Below the pieces are notes generated by a model. That model saw only the letters and a list, made by a program, of their open reading frames with translations, was not told the origin of the DNA and made no database searches. Shown here one piece after another: positions 10,238 through 18,548 of a stretch of DNA of 64,000 bases. Origin of the DNA: Thalassobaculum sp. OXR-137 (lineage in GTDB: Bacteria > Pseudomonadota > Alphaproteobacteria > Thalassobaculales > Thalassobaculaceae); the NCBI RefSeq assembly GCF_034377285.1, contig NZ_CP139715.1:4200001-4264000 (forward strand), in the 5' to 3' direction. Each line of letters begins with the position of its first letter. The first letter of the stretch is position 1. The position numbers and the translations under genes were made by a program.

Positions 10238-10720
10238 ATGTCGCCACGTTCACTGGTTACTGCCGCCGCGATGATCGCGGCGGCATTGGTTTCCCTGAGC
10301 GCGGCGGCTTCCGCAGAGTGTATTCCCGGCGAATTCAAGGACGGGTGGCTCCTCGAGCAGGAGCTCAAGGGGGGCCACACCGTCGATCGCCACGTCGCCA
10401 AGAGCGACGCCTGGCTGATTGACCGGCTCAAACGCGAGCCGAAGATCTCTGCCGCCAGTTCCTTTCCCGACCGCGTCACGGCCCGGCAGGTCATCGGCCT
10501 CGCCTTGACGCCGGACAAGACGGATTTGGACGACTGGGCGACCAAGGCCAACGGCGGCGACGTCGCGGAGATCCGCATGGCCTTCGAACAGCCGATTGGC
10601 CGCCTCGTCCAGCGCGGAACGGCGGCCGCCATCCCCGCCCACGGCCTGCGGCTTTTCGTGATGGCCGACGGTAAGGGCGCCTGCCATCTCCTGACCGCCT
10701 ACCCCACCACCCACCAGTGA
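10238..10720 (+). CDS. Exported protein with bacterial RNase A-like (CdiA-CT type) domain
   Basis: 160 residues: a Sec signal peptide (about 1-26, ending SAAASA), then one small domain. The start is supported by GAGGA at 10227-10231; the open frame runs upstream inside icd without such support. The mature domain matches what I know of the bacterial RNase A-like family: GGHTVDRHV (His47, His52), Arg63 eleven residues after His52, ISAASSFPDRVTA, GRLVQRG, and the end LLTAYP (Thr153, Tyr155). Cys28 and Cys149 could form a disulfide in the periplasm. Family members are usually C-terminal tips of contact-dependent toxins, whereas this one is free-standing with no delivery domain or obvious immunity gene. 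It sits 8 bases after icd. It could act as a secreted or periplasmic nuclease. The family call is from memory of the motif, not from a search. Confidence 0.65.
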   Translation: MSPRSLVTAAAMIAAALVSLSAAASAECIPGEFKDGWLLEQELKGGHTVDRHVAKSDAWLIDRLKREPKISAASSFPDRVTARQVIGLALTPDKTDLDDWATKANGGDVAEIRMAFEQPIGRLVQRGTAAAIPAHGLRLFVMADGKGACHLLTAYPTTHQ

Positions 10721-10723
10721 TAC

Positions 10724-10740
10724 CCGGCGGCTTCCGCCGG
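10724..10740 (+). promoter_or_regulatory. Hairpin overlapping the TauE/SafE start codon
   Basis: CCGGCGG-CTT-CCGCCGG forms a perfect 7-bp stem. Its last base is the G of the GTG start of the next gene. It could terminate transcription from icd or hide the start codon in mRNA; no T-tract follows, so termination is uncertain. Confidence 0.35.
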
Positions 10741-11489
10741 TGACCGAGCTTACGCCGCTGCTGATCGCCGCCGTCGCGGGCGGCGCCCTGATGGGCGGTC
10801 TCGCCAGCGGGCTCGCCGGCTTCGCCTTCGCGGCGACCACGCTGGGCATCTACAGCCACATGCTGCCCGCCGCGCTGATCTCCCCCCTGATCGTCGGCTG
10901 CTCCCTCGCCGTGCAGCTCCAGATCATGCCGATGATGTGGCGCCGCCTCGACTGGCGCACGTCGATACCCTTCGTTCTCGGCGGGATCGTCGGCGTCCCG
11001 GTCGGTGTTTGGCTGCTCAGCCAGATGTCGCCGGATACCTTCCGGCTGTTCGCCGGCGTGGTGCTGATCGTCTACGCCACCTCCGCGCTGATCAGCCGGC
11101 GCATGCCCTCGGTCGCGGTCGAGAATCGGACGGTGGACGGGGCCATCGGCTGGGCCGGCGGCGTCCTCGGCGGTTTCGCGGGACTGTCCGGCGTGGTGCC
11201 GACGATCTGGTGCTCCCTGCGGCGCTGGCCGAAAGACCGGCAGCGCAGCGTGTTTCAGCTGTTCAACACCGCCATGCACATCGCCACCCTGACCGGCTAC
11301 GCCGTCGCCGGACGGCTGACCGCCGATGTCGGACAGCTTATCCTGGTGGCGCTGCCCGCCGCATGGCTCGGCGGCTGGCTCGGTTTTCGCGTCTACCGAC
11401 GGATCGACGACCAGGTATTCGCCCGTGTCCTGTTGATTCTTCTGGGGTTTTCGGGTGCGACCATGGTCGCGCCCCATCTTCTCGGTTAA
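10740..11489 (+). CDS. Sulfite exporter TauE/SafE family permease
   Basis: 249-residue inner-membrane protein with about eight hydrophobic segments. The two-fold repeat of the TauE/SafE family is visible: GGALMGGLASGLAGFAFA in the first half and GAIGWAGGVLGGFAGLSGVV in the second. The family moves sulfonates, sulfite or other organic anions out of the cell; the substrate here is unknown. The start is GTG, 19 bases after the RNase A-like gene, with a hairpin just upstream. Membership in an operon with icd is possible but the hairpin argues against simple read-through. Confidence 0.85.
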   Translation: MTELTPLLIAAVAGGALMGGLASGLAGFAFAATTLGIYSHMLPAALISPLIVGCSLAVQLQIMPMMWRRLDWRTSIPFVLGGIVGVPVGVWLLSQMSPDTFRLFAGVVLIVYATSALISRRMPSVAVENRTVDGAIGWAGGVLGGFAGLSGVVPTIWCSLRRWPKDRQRSVFQLFNTAMHIATLTGYAVAGRLTADVGQLILVALPAAWLGGWLGFRVYRRIDDQVFARVLLILLGFSGATMVAPHLLG

Positions 11490-11596
11490 GCGGGACAACC
11501 GGGTCGAGATATGGTAATTGCTGCAGCGCAATATTAGGAAAGAACGCCGCATCATTGAGCGGCATCAGCGTTTATTCATCCAACCGGATTACCTCA

Positions 11597-12181
11597 GTGC
11601 AGCTCCCCAATTCGTCGAGCGATCGGATCGGACGCCTGTTCAGTTATTGGACGGACCTGCGGGACGGCGGATCCGTACCGACCCTCACCGACTTCGACCC
11701 CCTGCATCTCCCCGACCTTTTGCCGAACCTCTGGATGGCAGGCTGGCAGCAGGACGCGAAAGACTTTGTGTATCGGGTGGCCGGCGACGCCATCCTGAAC
11801 ACCCACGCGCGCCCCATGCACCGGCGCAGCCTGCAGGAAATCTATCCGGGCCGCCTCGGCGACCACCTGCGCGACCGGTTCACCCGCCTGTGTGCGGAAC
11901 CCTGCCTGTTTCACTCGGTGGGCACCGTCTACATCCTCATCAGCCGCTACGGCGTCGGCGAGCGGCTGATCCTGCCACTACGGGATCGCGACGGCGTGAC
12001 GCCAGTGGTGCTGGGATGCACCGATTACCATGTGGTCGCCAGTGCCGGTGCGCGCGCGGCGGAGTACCCGCATGGGGACACCGAAATCCGGCGGTTTCTC
12101 ACCTTGGACGGGGACGTGATCGCCACGGACACGCGCGTGGTCGAACCCGTCTCACGGGACGAGAAGATGCCCTTTCTCTGA
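11597..12181 (+). CDS. PAS_5 family PAS-domain protein (start uncertain)
   Basis: About 194 residues from GTG at 11597, a start chosen because the homologous region begins soon after (SDRIGRLFSYWTDLRDG). The frame is open upstream to inside the TauE gene. The core is a single PAS-like domain of the alphaproteobacterial PAS_5 (DUF1488-era) type: LPDLLPNLWMAGW, FVYRVAGDAILNTHARPMHRRSLQEIYPG, YGVGERLILPLRDRDG. No output domain is attached. Such proteins are common as solo sensors in Rhodospirillales; the ligand and partner are unknown. No strong Shine-Dalgarno is visible at either candidate start (TTG 11555, GTG 11597). Confidence 0.7.
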   Translation: MQLPNSSSDRIGRLFSYWTDLRDGGSVPTLTDFDPLHLPDLLPNLWMAGWQQDAKDFVYRVAGDAILNTHARPMHRRSLQEIYPGRLGDHLRDRFTRLCAEPCLFHSVGTVYILISRYGVGERLILPLRDRDGVTPVVLGCTDYHVVASAGARAAEYPHGDTEIRRFLTLDGDVIATDTRVVEPVSRDEKMPFL

Positions 12182-12207
12182 CCGGCGGCGAGAACGGCAG
12201 GACGGGA

Positions 12208-12468
12208 TCAGATCAGCAGATTGAGATAGCTGCCCGGCGGCGCATCGGGATCGATGTTGTCGTTGGCGATCAGCACCATGAGCCGCTGGATCTGTCGCTC
12301 GATCTCGGCATCGGTGGTCGCCGTCTTCAGGCGGTAGCCGCGCTCCGGAGCGGCGCGGGCGGCCGGGGACGGGGCGACAGGCGCATCGACCCGCGACGGA
12401 ACGACGGCCCTGCCCTCCCTGCGGGCGGGAATGCGGGAATCGCCGGGGCCGGTCGGACGCAGCGCCAT
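12208..12468 (-). CDS. Small hypothetical protein
   Basis: 86 residues. The N-terminal half is Arg/Pro/Ala-rich and probably disordered; the C-terminal half (RLKTATTDAEIERQIQRLMV, then IANDNIDPDAPPGSYLNLLI) looks folded and conserved-like. It lies 54 bases downstream of the aminotransferase on the same strand and is convergent with the PAS gene. No family was recognised. It is kept as a gene because the C-terminus is not the composition expected from a shadow frame. Confidence 0.5.
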   Translation of the reverse strand: MALRPTGPGDSRIPARREGRAVVPSRVDAPVAPSPAARAAPERGYRLKTATTDAEIERQIQRLMVLIANDNIDPDAPPGSYLNLLI

Positions 12469-12522
12469 GGTTCTGCCTCTGGTTCAGTCTGCCGCTGAGG
12501 ATACCTGAGATTTGTCCGTCCG

Positions 12523-13731
12523 TCAGGCCCCGCGCGCCTGATCGGCGCCCTTGCCGAGGATCGGCTCCAAGCGGTCCAGCCCCTTTCTCAGGGTCTCCGG
12601 GCCGGCGGCGAAGCACAGCCGCAGATAGCCCTCGCCCGACGGCCCGAAGGCGCTGCCCGGCGCCAGGCCCACATTCGCCTCGTCGATGATCCGCTTGGCC
12701 ATGGCCAGGCTGTCGGTCATGCCGTCGACCGCGAAGAAGGCGTAGAACGCCGCCTTCGGCCGGGCGGCGCGGACCATCGGCCAGGAGTCCAGCCGGTCGA
12801 ACACGATGTCGCGGCCGGTCTGGCACTGGACCCGCAGGTCGCGGATGACCTGGTCGCCCTCGCGCAGGGCGGTGATGGCGCCGCGCTGGAGGAACTGGGG
12901 CACGCCCGAGGTGGTGATCTGCACCAGCTTGGCGATCACCGGCGCCAGCGCCGCCGGATGGGTCAGCCAGCCGAGCCGCCAGCCGGTCATCATCCAGGAC
13001 TTGGAGAACGAGTTCACCACGATCAGCCGGTCGTCCGGCTCCGCCACCTGCAGGAAGGACGGGGCGACGTCGCGGTCGAAGACGAGCTGGTGATAGACCT
13101 CGTCGGCCACCACCCAGATGCCCTTCTCGCGGGCGAAGTCCATCACGGCCTTCTGCTGGTCGCTCTCCATCAGCCAGCCGGTCGGATTGCCCGGGGAGTT
13201 GATGAAGATCGCCTTGGTCTTTTCGGTGACGGCGGCGAACAGGGCGTCGAGATCGAGCTTCCAGCCGTCCGCTTCCAGGCTGATCGACACGTCGCGCACG
13301 GTGCCGCCATGGACGGTCACGGTGGAGTAGATGTTCGGCCAGACCGGGCCGACGACCACCACCTCGTCGCCGCGCTCGATCAGCATGTCCATGACCAGGT
13401 AGAGGCCGGACATGCCGGCGGTCACCAGGCTGACCTGCTCGTCGCCGACCTCCACCCCGAAGGTGCGCCGCGTGTAGTCGACCAGTTCGGAGCGCAGCTC
13501 CTTGATGCCGCGCTGGTCGGTGTAGAATGTCTCGCCGCGCAGCAGCGCGTCCGAGGCCGCCTTGGCGATGAAGTCCGGAGTCGACTGGTCGCCCTCGCCG
13601 AACCAGAACGGCACCAGATCCTTCTTGCCCCAGCCGTGAACGGAAACCCGGACGATGTCGGTCTCGGCGAGCTCGGCGACATCATGGCGCAGGTCGGCCA
13701 GAAGCGGGCTGGGCGTCGTGTCGGCGGTCAT
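12523..13731 (-). CDS. Pyridoxal phosphate-dependent aminotransferase, class I/II
   Basis: 402-residue fold-type I aminotransferase. The PLP lysine is Lys244 in NSFSKSWMMTGWRLGW. NSPGNPTGWL is the conserved Asn/Pro loop, VADEVYHQLVF contains the Asp that pairs with the PLP nitrogen, and the late arginine site is in GEGYLRLCFA. The opening WFGEGDQSTPDFI is typical of aspartate/aromatic-type aminotransferases. The amino donor and acceptor cannot be told. It is transcribed divergently from the histidine phosphatase. Confidence 0.92.
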   Translation of the reverse strand: MTADTTPSPLLADLRHDVAELAETDIVRVSVHGWGKKDLVPFWFGEGDQSTPDFIAKAASDALLRGETFYTDQRGIKELRSELVDYTRRTFGVEVGDEQVSLVTAGMSGLYLVMDMLIERGDEVVVVGPVWPNIYSTVTVHGGTVRDVSISLEADGWKLDLDALFAAVTEKTKAIFINSPGNPTGWLMESDQQKAVMDFAREKGIWVVADEVYHQLVFDRDVAPSFLQVAEPDDRLIVVNSFSKSWMMTGWRLGWLTHPAALAPVIAKLVQITTSGVPQFLQRGAITALREGDQVIRDLRVQCQTGRDIVFDRLDSWPMVRAARPKAAFYAFFAVDGMTDSLAMAKRIIDEANVGLAPGSAFGPSGEGYLRLCFAAGPETLRKGLDRLEPILGKGADQARGA

Positions 13732-13825
13732 CGTCGGCTCCTTCGTTGGTCGCGCCCCGGATACCCTATGGGGTCGGCAGGCGATAGGGCTTTTTCCGGC
13801 GCGCGGGTTGGGCTAATCGAAGCCC

Positions 13826-14452
13826 ATGGACAGCACGATCTATCTCATCCGGCACGGCGAGACCGTGTGGAACCGCACCGGCCGCCTCCAGGGGCATCTG
13901 GACGCGCCCCTGACCCATGCGGGCCTGGCCCAGGCCCATGCCATCGGCCGCGACCTCAGGCAGGTGCTGGGGGGCGCCGATCCGGCGATGACGGCCAGCC
14001 CGCTCGGCCGCACCCGACAGACCGCGGCGATCATCGCCGAGCATCTCGGGATCGATTTCGACGCGATCGTGCTGGACGACCGGCTGAAGGAGATCACGCT
14101 GGGCGACCACGACGGCTACGGCGGCTGGGACAAGATCGATCAGGATCACCCGGAACTGGCCGAGCTGCGCCGGCGCGACCCGTGGAACTTCCAGCATCCC
14201 AACGGCGAGTCGACCCAGATGGTGCAGGACCGCCTGCGCCCGGTGCTGGAGCACCTGAAGGCGACGCCGGGCATCCATGTGGTGGTCGCCCACGGGGTTG
14301 TGAACAAGGTGTTCCGCGGCCTGTATCTCGGCCTGACGAAGGAGGAGACCTTCGCCCTCGACCGCCCGCAGAACGCCTATTTCCGGCTCACCGGCGGGAC
14401 GGAGGCGCGCCTGGAGGTGGATGTGGACGCGACGGTTTCCACCGGGATCTGA
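13826..14452 (+). CDS. Histidine phosphatase family protein (phosphoglycerate mutase-like)
   Basis: 208 residues. YLIRHGETVWN carries the phosphorylated His of the RHG motif. SPLGRTRQTAAII gives the second Arg, LKEITLGDHDGYG the acidic residue, and VVVAHGVVNKVFRG the second catalytic His. The length and lack of insertions fit the cofactor-independent broad-specificity phosphatase (CobC/GpmB-like) group rather than a glycolytic mutase. It stands alone, followed by the palindrome cluster at 14472-14697. Confidence 0.9.
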   Translation: MDSTIYLIRHGETVWNRTGRLQGHLDAPLTHAGLAQAHAIGRDLRQVLGGADPAMTASPLGRTRQTAAIIAEHLGIDFDAIVLDDRLKEITLGDHDGYGGWDKIDQDHPELAELRRRDPWNFQHPNGESTQMVQDRLRPVLEHLKATPGIHVVVAHGVVNKVFRGLYLGLTKEETFALDRPQNAYFRLTGGTEARLEVDVDATVSTGI

Positions 14453-14471
14453 ATTACCCCAAACGAACAAT

Positions 14472-14562
14472 CCCCGGATTTATTCCGGGGTAGCGGTAGA
14501 GGCATGTCTGAACCGTGCAAGGTTACGCATTTGACCGGCCTCGCCCCGGAATAAATCCGGGG
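14472..14562. repeat. Paired REP-like palindromes (inverted pair)
   Basis: CCCCGGATTTATTCCGGGG at 14472-14490 and its exact reverse complement CCCCGGAATAAATCCGGGG at 14544-14562. Each is a 7-bp stem with a 5-base loop. The second copy is flanked by CTCG upstream and AGT downstream. A related pair lies at 28727-28819 with the same spacing and flanks, so this is a dispersed intergenic element, REP/BIME-like. It may also stop transcription between the phosphatase and pepA, which converge here. Confidence 0.75.
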
Positions 14563-14596
14563 AGTGTATGAGCTTAAAGGGAAAAGATTTTCGTCT

Positions 14597-14617
14597 CCCC
14601 GGCCCCGAGCCGGGGCC
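14597..14617. repeat. GC-rich palindrome of the same cluster
   Basis: CCCCGGC-CCCGA-GCCGGGG, a 7-bp stem with a 5-base loop, preceded by GTCT. It has the same stem-loop geometry as the two upstream palindromes but a different loop. Confidence 0.55.
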
Positions 14618-14632
14618 AGGATAGGGGCCGTT

Positions 14633-14697
14633 GGAGCGCCTGAGGAAGATCCCCGGCGCTCCGACTGCAGGTGCTCTAGGTCCCGGCCCAGGGCCGG
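14633..14697. repeat. Two further hairpins before pepA
   Basis: GGAGCGCC (14633-14640) pairs with GGCGCTCC (14655-14662) over a 14-base loop. CCGGCCC-A-GGGCCGG lies at 14683-14697. With the upstream palindromes this makes at least five stems in about 230 bases. Confidence 0.5.
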
Positions 14698-14720
14698 AAA
14701 AGGGGTGGGCGAGCCCCCCC

Positions 14721-16190
14721 CTACTTCTCGCAGTGATCCCGAACCAGACGGTCCAGTGCCCGCACGCCGAAGCCGGTCGCCCCCTTCGGGCAGGTCGGGC
14801 GGTCCTTGCGGGACCAGGTGACGCCGGCGATGTCCATGTGGATCCACGGCACCTTGTTCACAAAACGCTCCAGGAAGCAGGCCGCCGTGATCGCCCCGCC
14901 CCAGCGGGCGCCGGCGTTCTTCATGTCGGCGACGTCGCTGTCCATCATCTTGTTGTAGGCGTCGCCCAGGGGCATCCGCCACACCGCCTCGCCGACCGCG
15001 TCGGCGGCGGCCTGAAGCTCGCCCGCCAGCGTGTCGTCGTTGGAGAAGTAGCCGCAGGTCTCCTCGCCGAGCGCCACCATCATGGCGCCGGTCAGGGTGG
15101 CGAGGTCGATCATGAATTCCGGCTTGTACTTGTCCTGGGTGTACCAGAGCGCGTCGGCGAGAACGAGCCGACCCTCGGCGTCGGTGTTGATGATCTCGAT
15201 GGTCTGGCCGGACATGGACTTGACGATGTCGCCCGGACGCTGGGCGTTGCCGTCGGGCATGTTCTCCACCAGGCCGATGACGCCGATGACGTTGGCCTTG
15301 GCCTTGCGCTTGGCGAGGCCGCACATCAGCCCGGACACCACGCCGGCGCCGCCCATGTCGAACTTCATGTCCTCCATGCCGCCGGCCGGCTTCAACGAAA
15401 TGCCGCCGGTGTCGAAGCACACGCCCTTGCCGATGAAGGCCACCGGCTTCTGATCCTTGGATCCGCCTTCCCAGCGCATCACGACCATCCGCGATTCGCG
15501 CTCGCTGCCCTGGCCGACGCCAAGCAGGGCGCCCATGCCGAGCTTGGCCATCTGCTTCTCGTCCAGGATGTCGATTTTCAGCCCGAGATCCTTCATCGCC
15601 GCGACGCGATCGGCGAATTCGACCGGGAACAGGACATTCGGCGGCTCAGACACAAGGTCGCGGGTGAAGGCCACGCCCTCGGCCACGGCGGCCTCGACGT
15701 CGTAGATCTTCTTCGCCTCGGCATGGCCGTCGACGGCCACGGTCAGCTTGGTCAGGGTCGGCTTGTCGTCCTTGGTCTGCTTGGTCTTGTAGATGTCGAA
15801 GCTGTAGGACCGCAGCGCGACGCCGAGGGCCATGTGGGCGGCGACTTCGGCGCGCTTGTTCTCCGAGGCCTCGATCATCACCGTGGCTTCCTTCTCGCCG
15901 CTATTGGCGAGGGCGGCGTAGACGGTGCCGCCGGCGGTTTCCGCGAACGTCGCATCGATCTTCGCCGGATCGCCGACGCCGAGCAGCAGCACCCGTCCGG
16001 ACGGCGTGAACACGGTCAGCGTCTGGTTCGCCTTGCCGGAGAACCGGGAGCCGGCGATCGCGGTTCCGATCAGCCCGTTGGTCTCGCGGTCGATCTCTCG
16101 GGCGGTCGGCGACAGCTTGCCGCCCTCCATGACGGCGCAGACCACCGCACCCTTTTTCGGGCGGCCGGGTTTGGTGAAGGCGATCTTCAT
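14721..16190 (-). CDS. pepA: Leucyl aminopeptidase, M17 family
   Basis: 489-residue cytosolic hexameric aminopeptidase. The M17 signature NTDAEGRLVLADAL is present. Metal and catalytic ligands are carried in the FIGKGVCFDTGG and KFDMGGAGVV segments. The N-terminal macro-like domain spans about residues 1-160. The length is standard. It is transcribed divergently from lptF; the E. coli homologue has the same neighbour arrangement beside lptF-lptG. Confidence 0.95.
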   Translation of the reverse strand: MKIAFTKPGRPKKGAVVCAVMEGGKLSPTAREIDRETNGLIGTAIAGSRFSGKANQTLTVFTPSGRVLLLGVGDPAKIDATFAETAGGTVYAALANSGEKEATVMIEASENKRAEVAAHMALGVALRSYSFDIYKTKQTKDDKPTLTKLTVAVDGHAEAKKIYDVEAAVAEGVAFTRDLVSEPPNVLFPVEFADRVAAMKDLGLKIDILDEKQMAKLGMGALLGVGQGSERESRMVVMRWEGGSKDQKPVAFIGKGVCFDTGGISLKPAGGMEDMKFDMGGAGVVSGLMCGLAKRKAKANVIGVIGLVENMPDGNAQRPGDIVKSMSGQTIEIINTDAEGRLVLADALWYTQDKYKPEFMIDLATLTGAMMVALGEETCGYFSNDDTLAGELQAAADAVGEAVWRMPLGDAYNKMMDSDVADMKNAGARWGGAITAACFLERFVNKVPWIHMDIAGVTWSRKDRPTCPKGATGFGVRALDRLVRDHCEK

Positions 16191-16330
16191 CGAATGCTCC
16201 CATGGTTGCGGGCAGGCTGACTTTGGGGTAGCCGTCTGGCTTGTGCGGTGTCAACGCCGCTCCTTATGGCTATCATGCGCCGCCACAACGAATTTGGCGA
16301 TACAGGCGAGACTGGCGATCCGGCACGCGA
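16191..16330. promoter_or_regulatory. Divergent promoter region pepA / lptF
   Basis: 140 bases separate the two start codons and must serve both genes. The lptF side contains a lower-GC stretch around 16255-16300. No box assignment is offered. Confidence 0.4.
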
Positions 16331-17446
16331 ATGCGGTTGAACCTCTACTTGGTACGACAAATCGTTACCGCGATGATGTTCATCGTAGTGTCGCTGACCT
16401 GTGTGATCTGGCTGTCCCAGTCGCTGCGGTTCGTCGACCTGATCGTCAACCGCGGCCTGCCGATCCACACCTTCGTCTATCTGACGGTCATGCTGATGCC
16501 GACCTGGTTGTCGATCGTCCTGCCGATCGCCAGCTTCGCCAGCGTGCTGTTCGTCTACAACAAGCTGACCGCCGACCGGGAGATGGTGGTGATGGCGGCG
16601 GCCGGGCTCAGCCCGCTGCGGCTGGCCCAGCCGGCGCTGATCGTCGCGGTCGGCACCACCGCGCTCTGCTTCCTGATGACCGCTTATCTGATGCCGATGA
16701 GCTACCGCGGCTTCAAGGAGCTGCAGTGGCAGATCCGGCATAACTTCGAGAACCTGATCCTGCGCGAGGGCGAGTTCCGCACCCTGGGCGACGACCTGAC
16801 GGTCTATGTCCGCACCCGCGAGGACGAAGGCACGCTGCTCGGCATCGTCGTCCACGACCAGCGCAACAAAGCGAAGCCGGTCACCCTGGTGGCCGAGCGC
16901 GGCGCCCTGGTGAGCACCCCCACGGGCCCCCGCGTGGTCATGGCGAACGGCAGCCGGCAGGAGCGCGACGTCGAGACGGGGCGGGTGAACATCCTGTATT
17001 TCGACCGCTACACCATCGACCTCGGCGGCGGCGACGAGCAGGAACAGCGGAACTTCCGCGACGCCAACGAGCTGTTCATCCACCAGCTCCTCAACCCGGC
17101 GGAACACGCGCCGGCCGGCAGCAACGCCAACGAACTGATCGCCGAGGGACACCAGCGGCTCACCACCCCTCTCCTCGCGCTGACCCTGACCGCCATCGGA
17201 CTCGCGGTCCTGCTCTCGGGTGAATTTTCACGGCGCGGCCAGGCCATGCGGATCATCGTCGCGGTCCTGCTCGCCGGCGTGGCGGAGGCGGCGGGGCTCG
17301 GAACCAAGTATCTGGCGGCGAAATCGCCCCCGATGATCGGCCTCATGTGGCTGGCTGTCCTGATTCCGTTCCTGCTGTCGCTCGTCGCCCTCTCCCGGAA
17401 CCGGCTGCGCACCCGCGCCGCCGCCTCCCCAGCCGCGACCGGCTGA
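16331..17446 (+). CDS. lptF: LPS export ABC transporter permease LptF
   Basis: 371-residue YjgP/YjgQ-family membrane protein, one of the two permease halves of the LptB2FG transporter that pulls LPS from the inner membrane. The start MRLNLYLVRQIVTAMMF was chosen because the frame upstream is unrelated. Three N-terminal membrane segments (about 12-120), a periplasmic beta-jellyroll (about 125-265) and three C-terminal segments (about 270-355) give the family plan. It is 4 bases before lptG. Confidence 0.94.
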   Translation: MRLNLYLVRQIVTAMMFIVVSLTCVIWLSQSLRFVDLIVNRGLPIHTFVYLTVMLMPTWLSIVLPIASFASVLFVYNKLTADREMVVMAAAGLSPLRLAQPALIVAVGTTALCFLMTAYLMPMSYRGFKELQWQIRHNFENLILREGEFRTLGDDLTVYVRTREDEGTLLGIVVHDQRNKAKPVTLVAERGALVSTPTGPRVVMANGSRQERDVETGRVNILYFDRYTIDLGGGDEQEQRNFRDANELFIHQLLNPAEHAPAGSNANELIAEGHQRLTTPLLALTLTAIGLAVLLSGEFSRRGQAMRIIVAVLLAGVAEAAGLGTKYLAAKSPPMIGLMWLAVLIPFLLSLVALSRNRLRTRAAASPAATG

Positions 17447-17450
17447 CGCC

Positions 17451-18548
17451 ATGCGGTTCTCCTGGACCCTGTCGGGCTATATCGGTCGCCAGTTCGCCGT
17501 CTGGGTCCTGGGCTCTTTCGCGGCGATCATCGCCATCGTGTTCCTGCTCGACTTCATCGAGCTGCTGCGCCGCGGCGCCGGCAAGGACAACGCGTATTTC
17601 ATCGTGCTGCTGCAGATGGCGCTGCTGAAGCTGCCGAACATGGCGCGCCAGATCATGCCCTTCGCCGTGCTGTTCGGCTCGATGCTGGCCTTCTCCCGGC
17701 TGACCAGAACCAACGAACTCGTCGTGGCCCGCGCCGCGGGCGTGTCTGTCTGGCAGTTCATGATGCCCGCGATCATGGTCGCCCTCACCCTCGGGATCAT
17801 CAAGGTGGCCGTCCTCAACCCGATCTCCTCGGTGATGATCGAGCGGTTCCATGCGCTGGAGGACTCCGTCCTGCGCAACCGGGCCGACAGCTTCCTGTCC
17901 GTCGGTGCCGGCGGCCTGTGGCTGCGCGAGCGAAGTGACGACCGCCAGGTCGTGCTCAACGCCCGCAGCGCTCACGAGAAGGAAGCGCGGCTCGGCGACG
18001 TCATGGTGCTGATCTTCGACGGCGAGGACCGGTTCCAGCGCCGCATCGACGCCCGCGAAGCACTCCTGGCCAACGGCAAGTGGACCCTGCACGACGTCGT
18101 CGTCACCACCGCCCAGAACCGGCCAGAACGGCTCGACGAGGTCTCCCTGCCGACCAACCTGACCGTGGACAACATCCAGGACAGCTTCGCGTCGCCCGAC
18201 ACCATGTCCTTCTGGGAACTGCCGGGCTTCATCCGGGTGCTGGAGAATGCCGGCTTCTCGGCGATCAAGCACCGGCTCTATTGGCACGCGGAGCTGGCCT
18301 CGCCGCTGCTGATGACGGCGATGGTGCTGATCGCGGCGACCTTCTCGCTCCGGCTGACCCGGCGGGGCAACGCCCTGTCCTGGGCATCTACCGGCTTGTT
18401 CTTCGGATTCCTTCTGTATTTCCTGTCCGACATCGTCTTCGCGCTTGGCCTGTCCGCGCGGATTCCGGAAGTTCTGGCGGCGTGGACACCGGCAGCCGTT
18501 ACAATGCTGCTCGGCATGACCAGCCTTTTGCACCTCGAGGACGGATGA
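17451..18548 (+). CDS. lptG: LPS export ABC transporter permease LptG
   Basis: 365 residues with the same 3-TM, jellyroll, 3-TM plan as LptF. The N-terminus LSGYIGRQFAVWVLGSF is characteristic. It pairs with LptF over the LptB ATPase, which is encoded elsewhere. The first gene of a tight run: its stop overlaps the lptD start (ATGA). Confidence 0.94.
   Translation: MRFSWTLSGYIGRQFAVWVLGSFAAIIAIVFLLDFIELLRRGAGKDNAYFIVLLQMALLKLPNMARQIMPFAVLFGSMLAFSRLTRTNELVVARAAGVSVWQFMMPAIMVALTLGIIKVAVLNPISSVMIERFHALEDSVLRNRADSFLSVGAGGLWLRERSDDRQVVLNARSAHEKEARLGDVMVLIFDGEDRFQRRIDAREALLANGKWTLHDVVVTTAQNRPERLDEVSLPTNLTVDNIQDSFASPDTMSFWELPGFIRVLENAGFSAIKHRLYWHAELASPLLMTAMVLIAATFSLRLTRRGNALSWASTGLFFGFLLYFLSDIVFALGLSARIPEVLAAWTPAAVTMLLGMTSLLHLEDG

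Noticed and set aside
14472-14697. Possible CRISPR array
   Set aside because: The repeated units are palindromes in inverted orientation, not direct repeats with regular unique spacers, and no cas genes are present.
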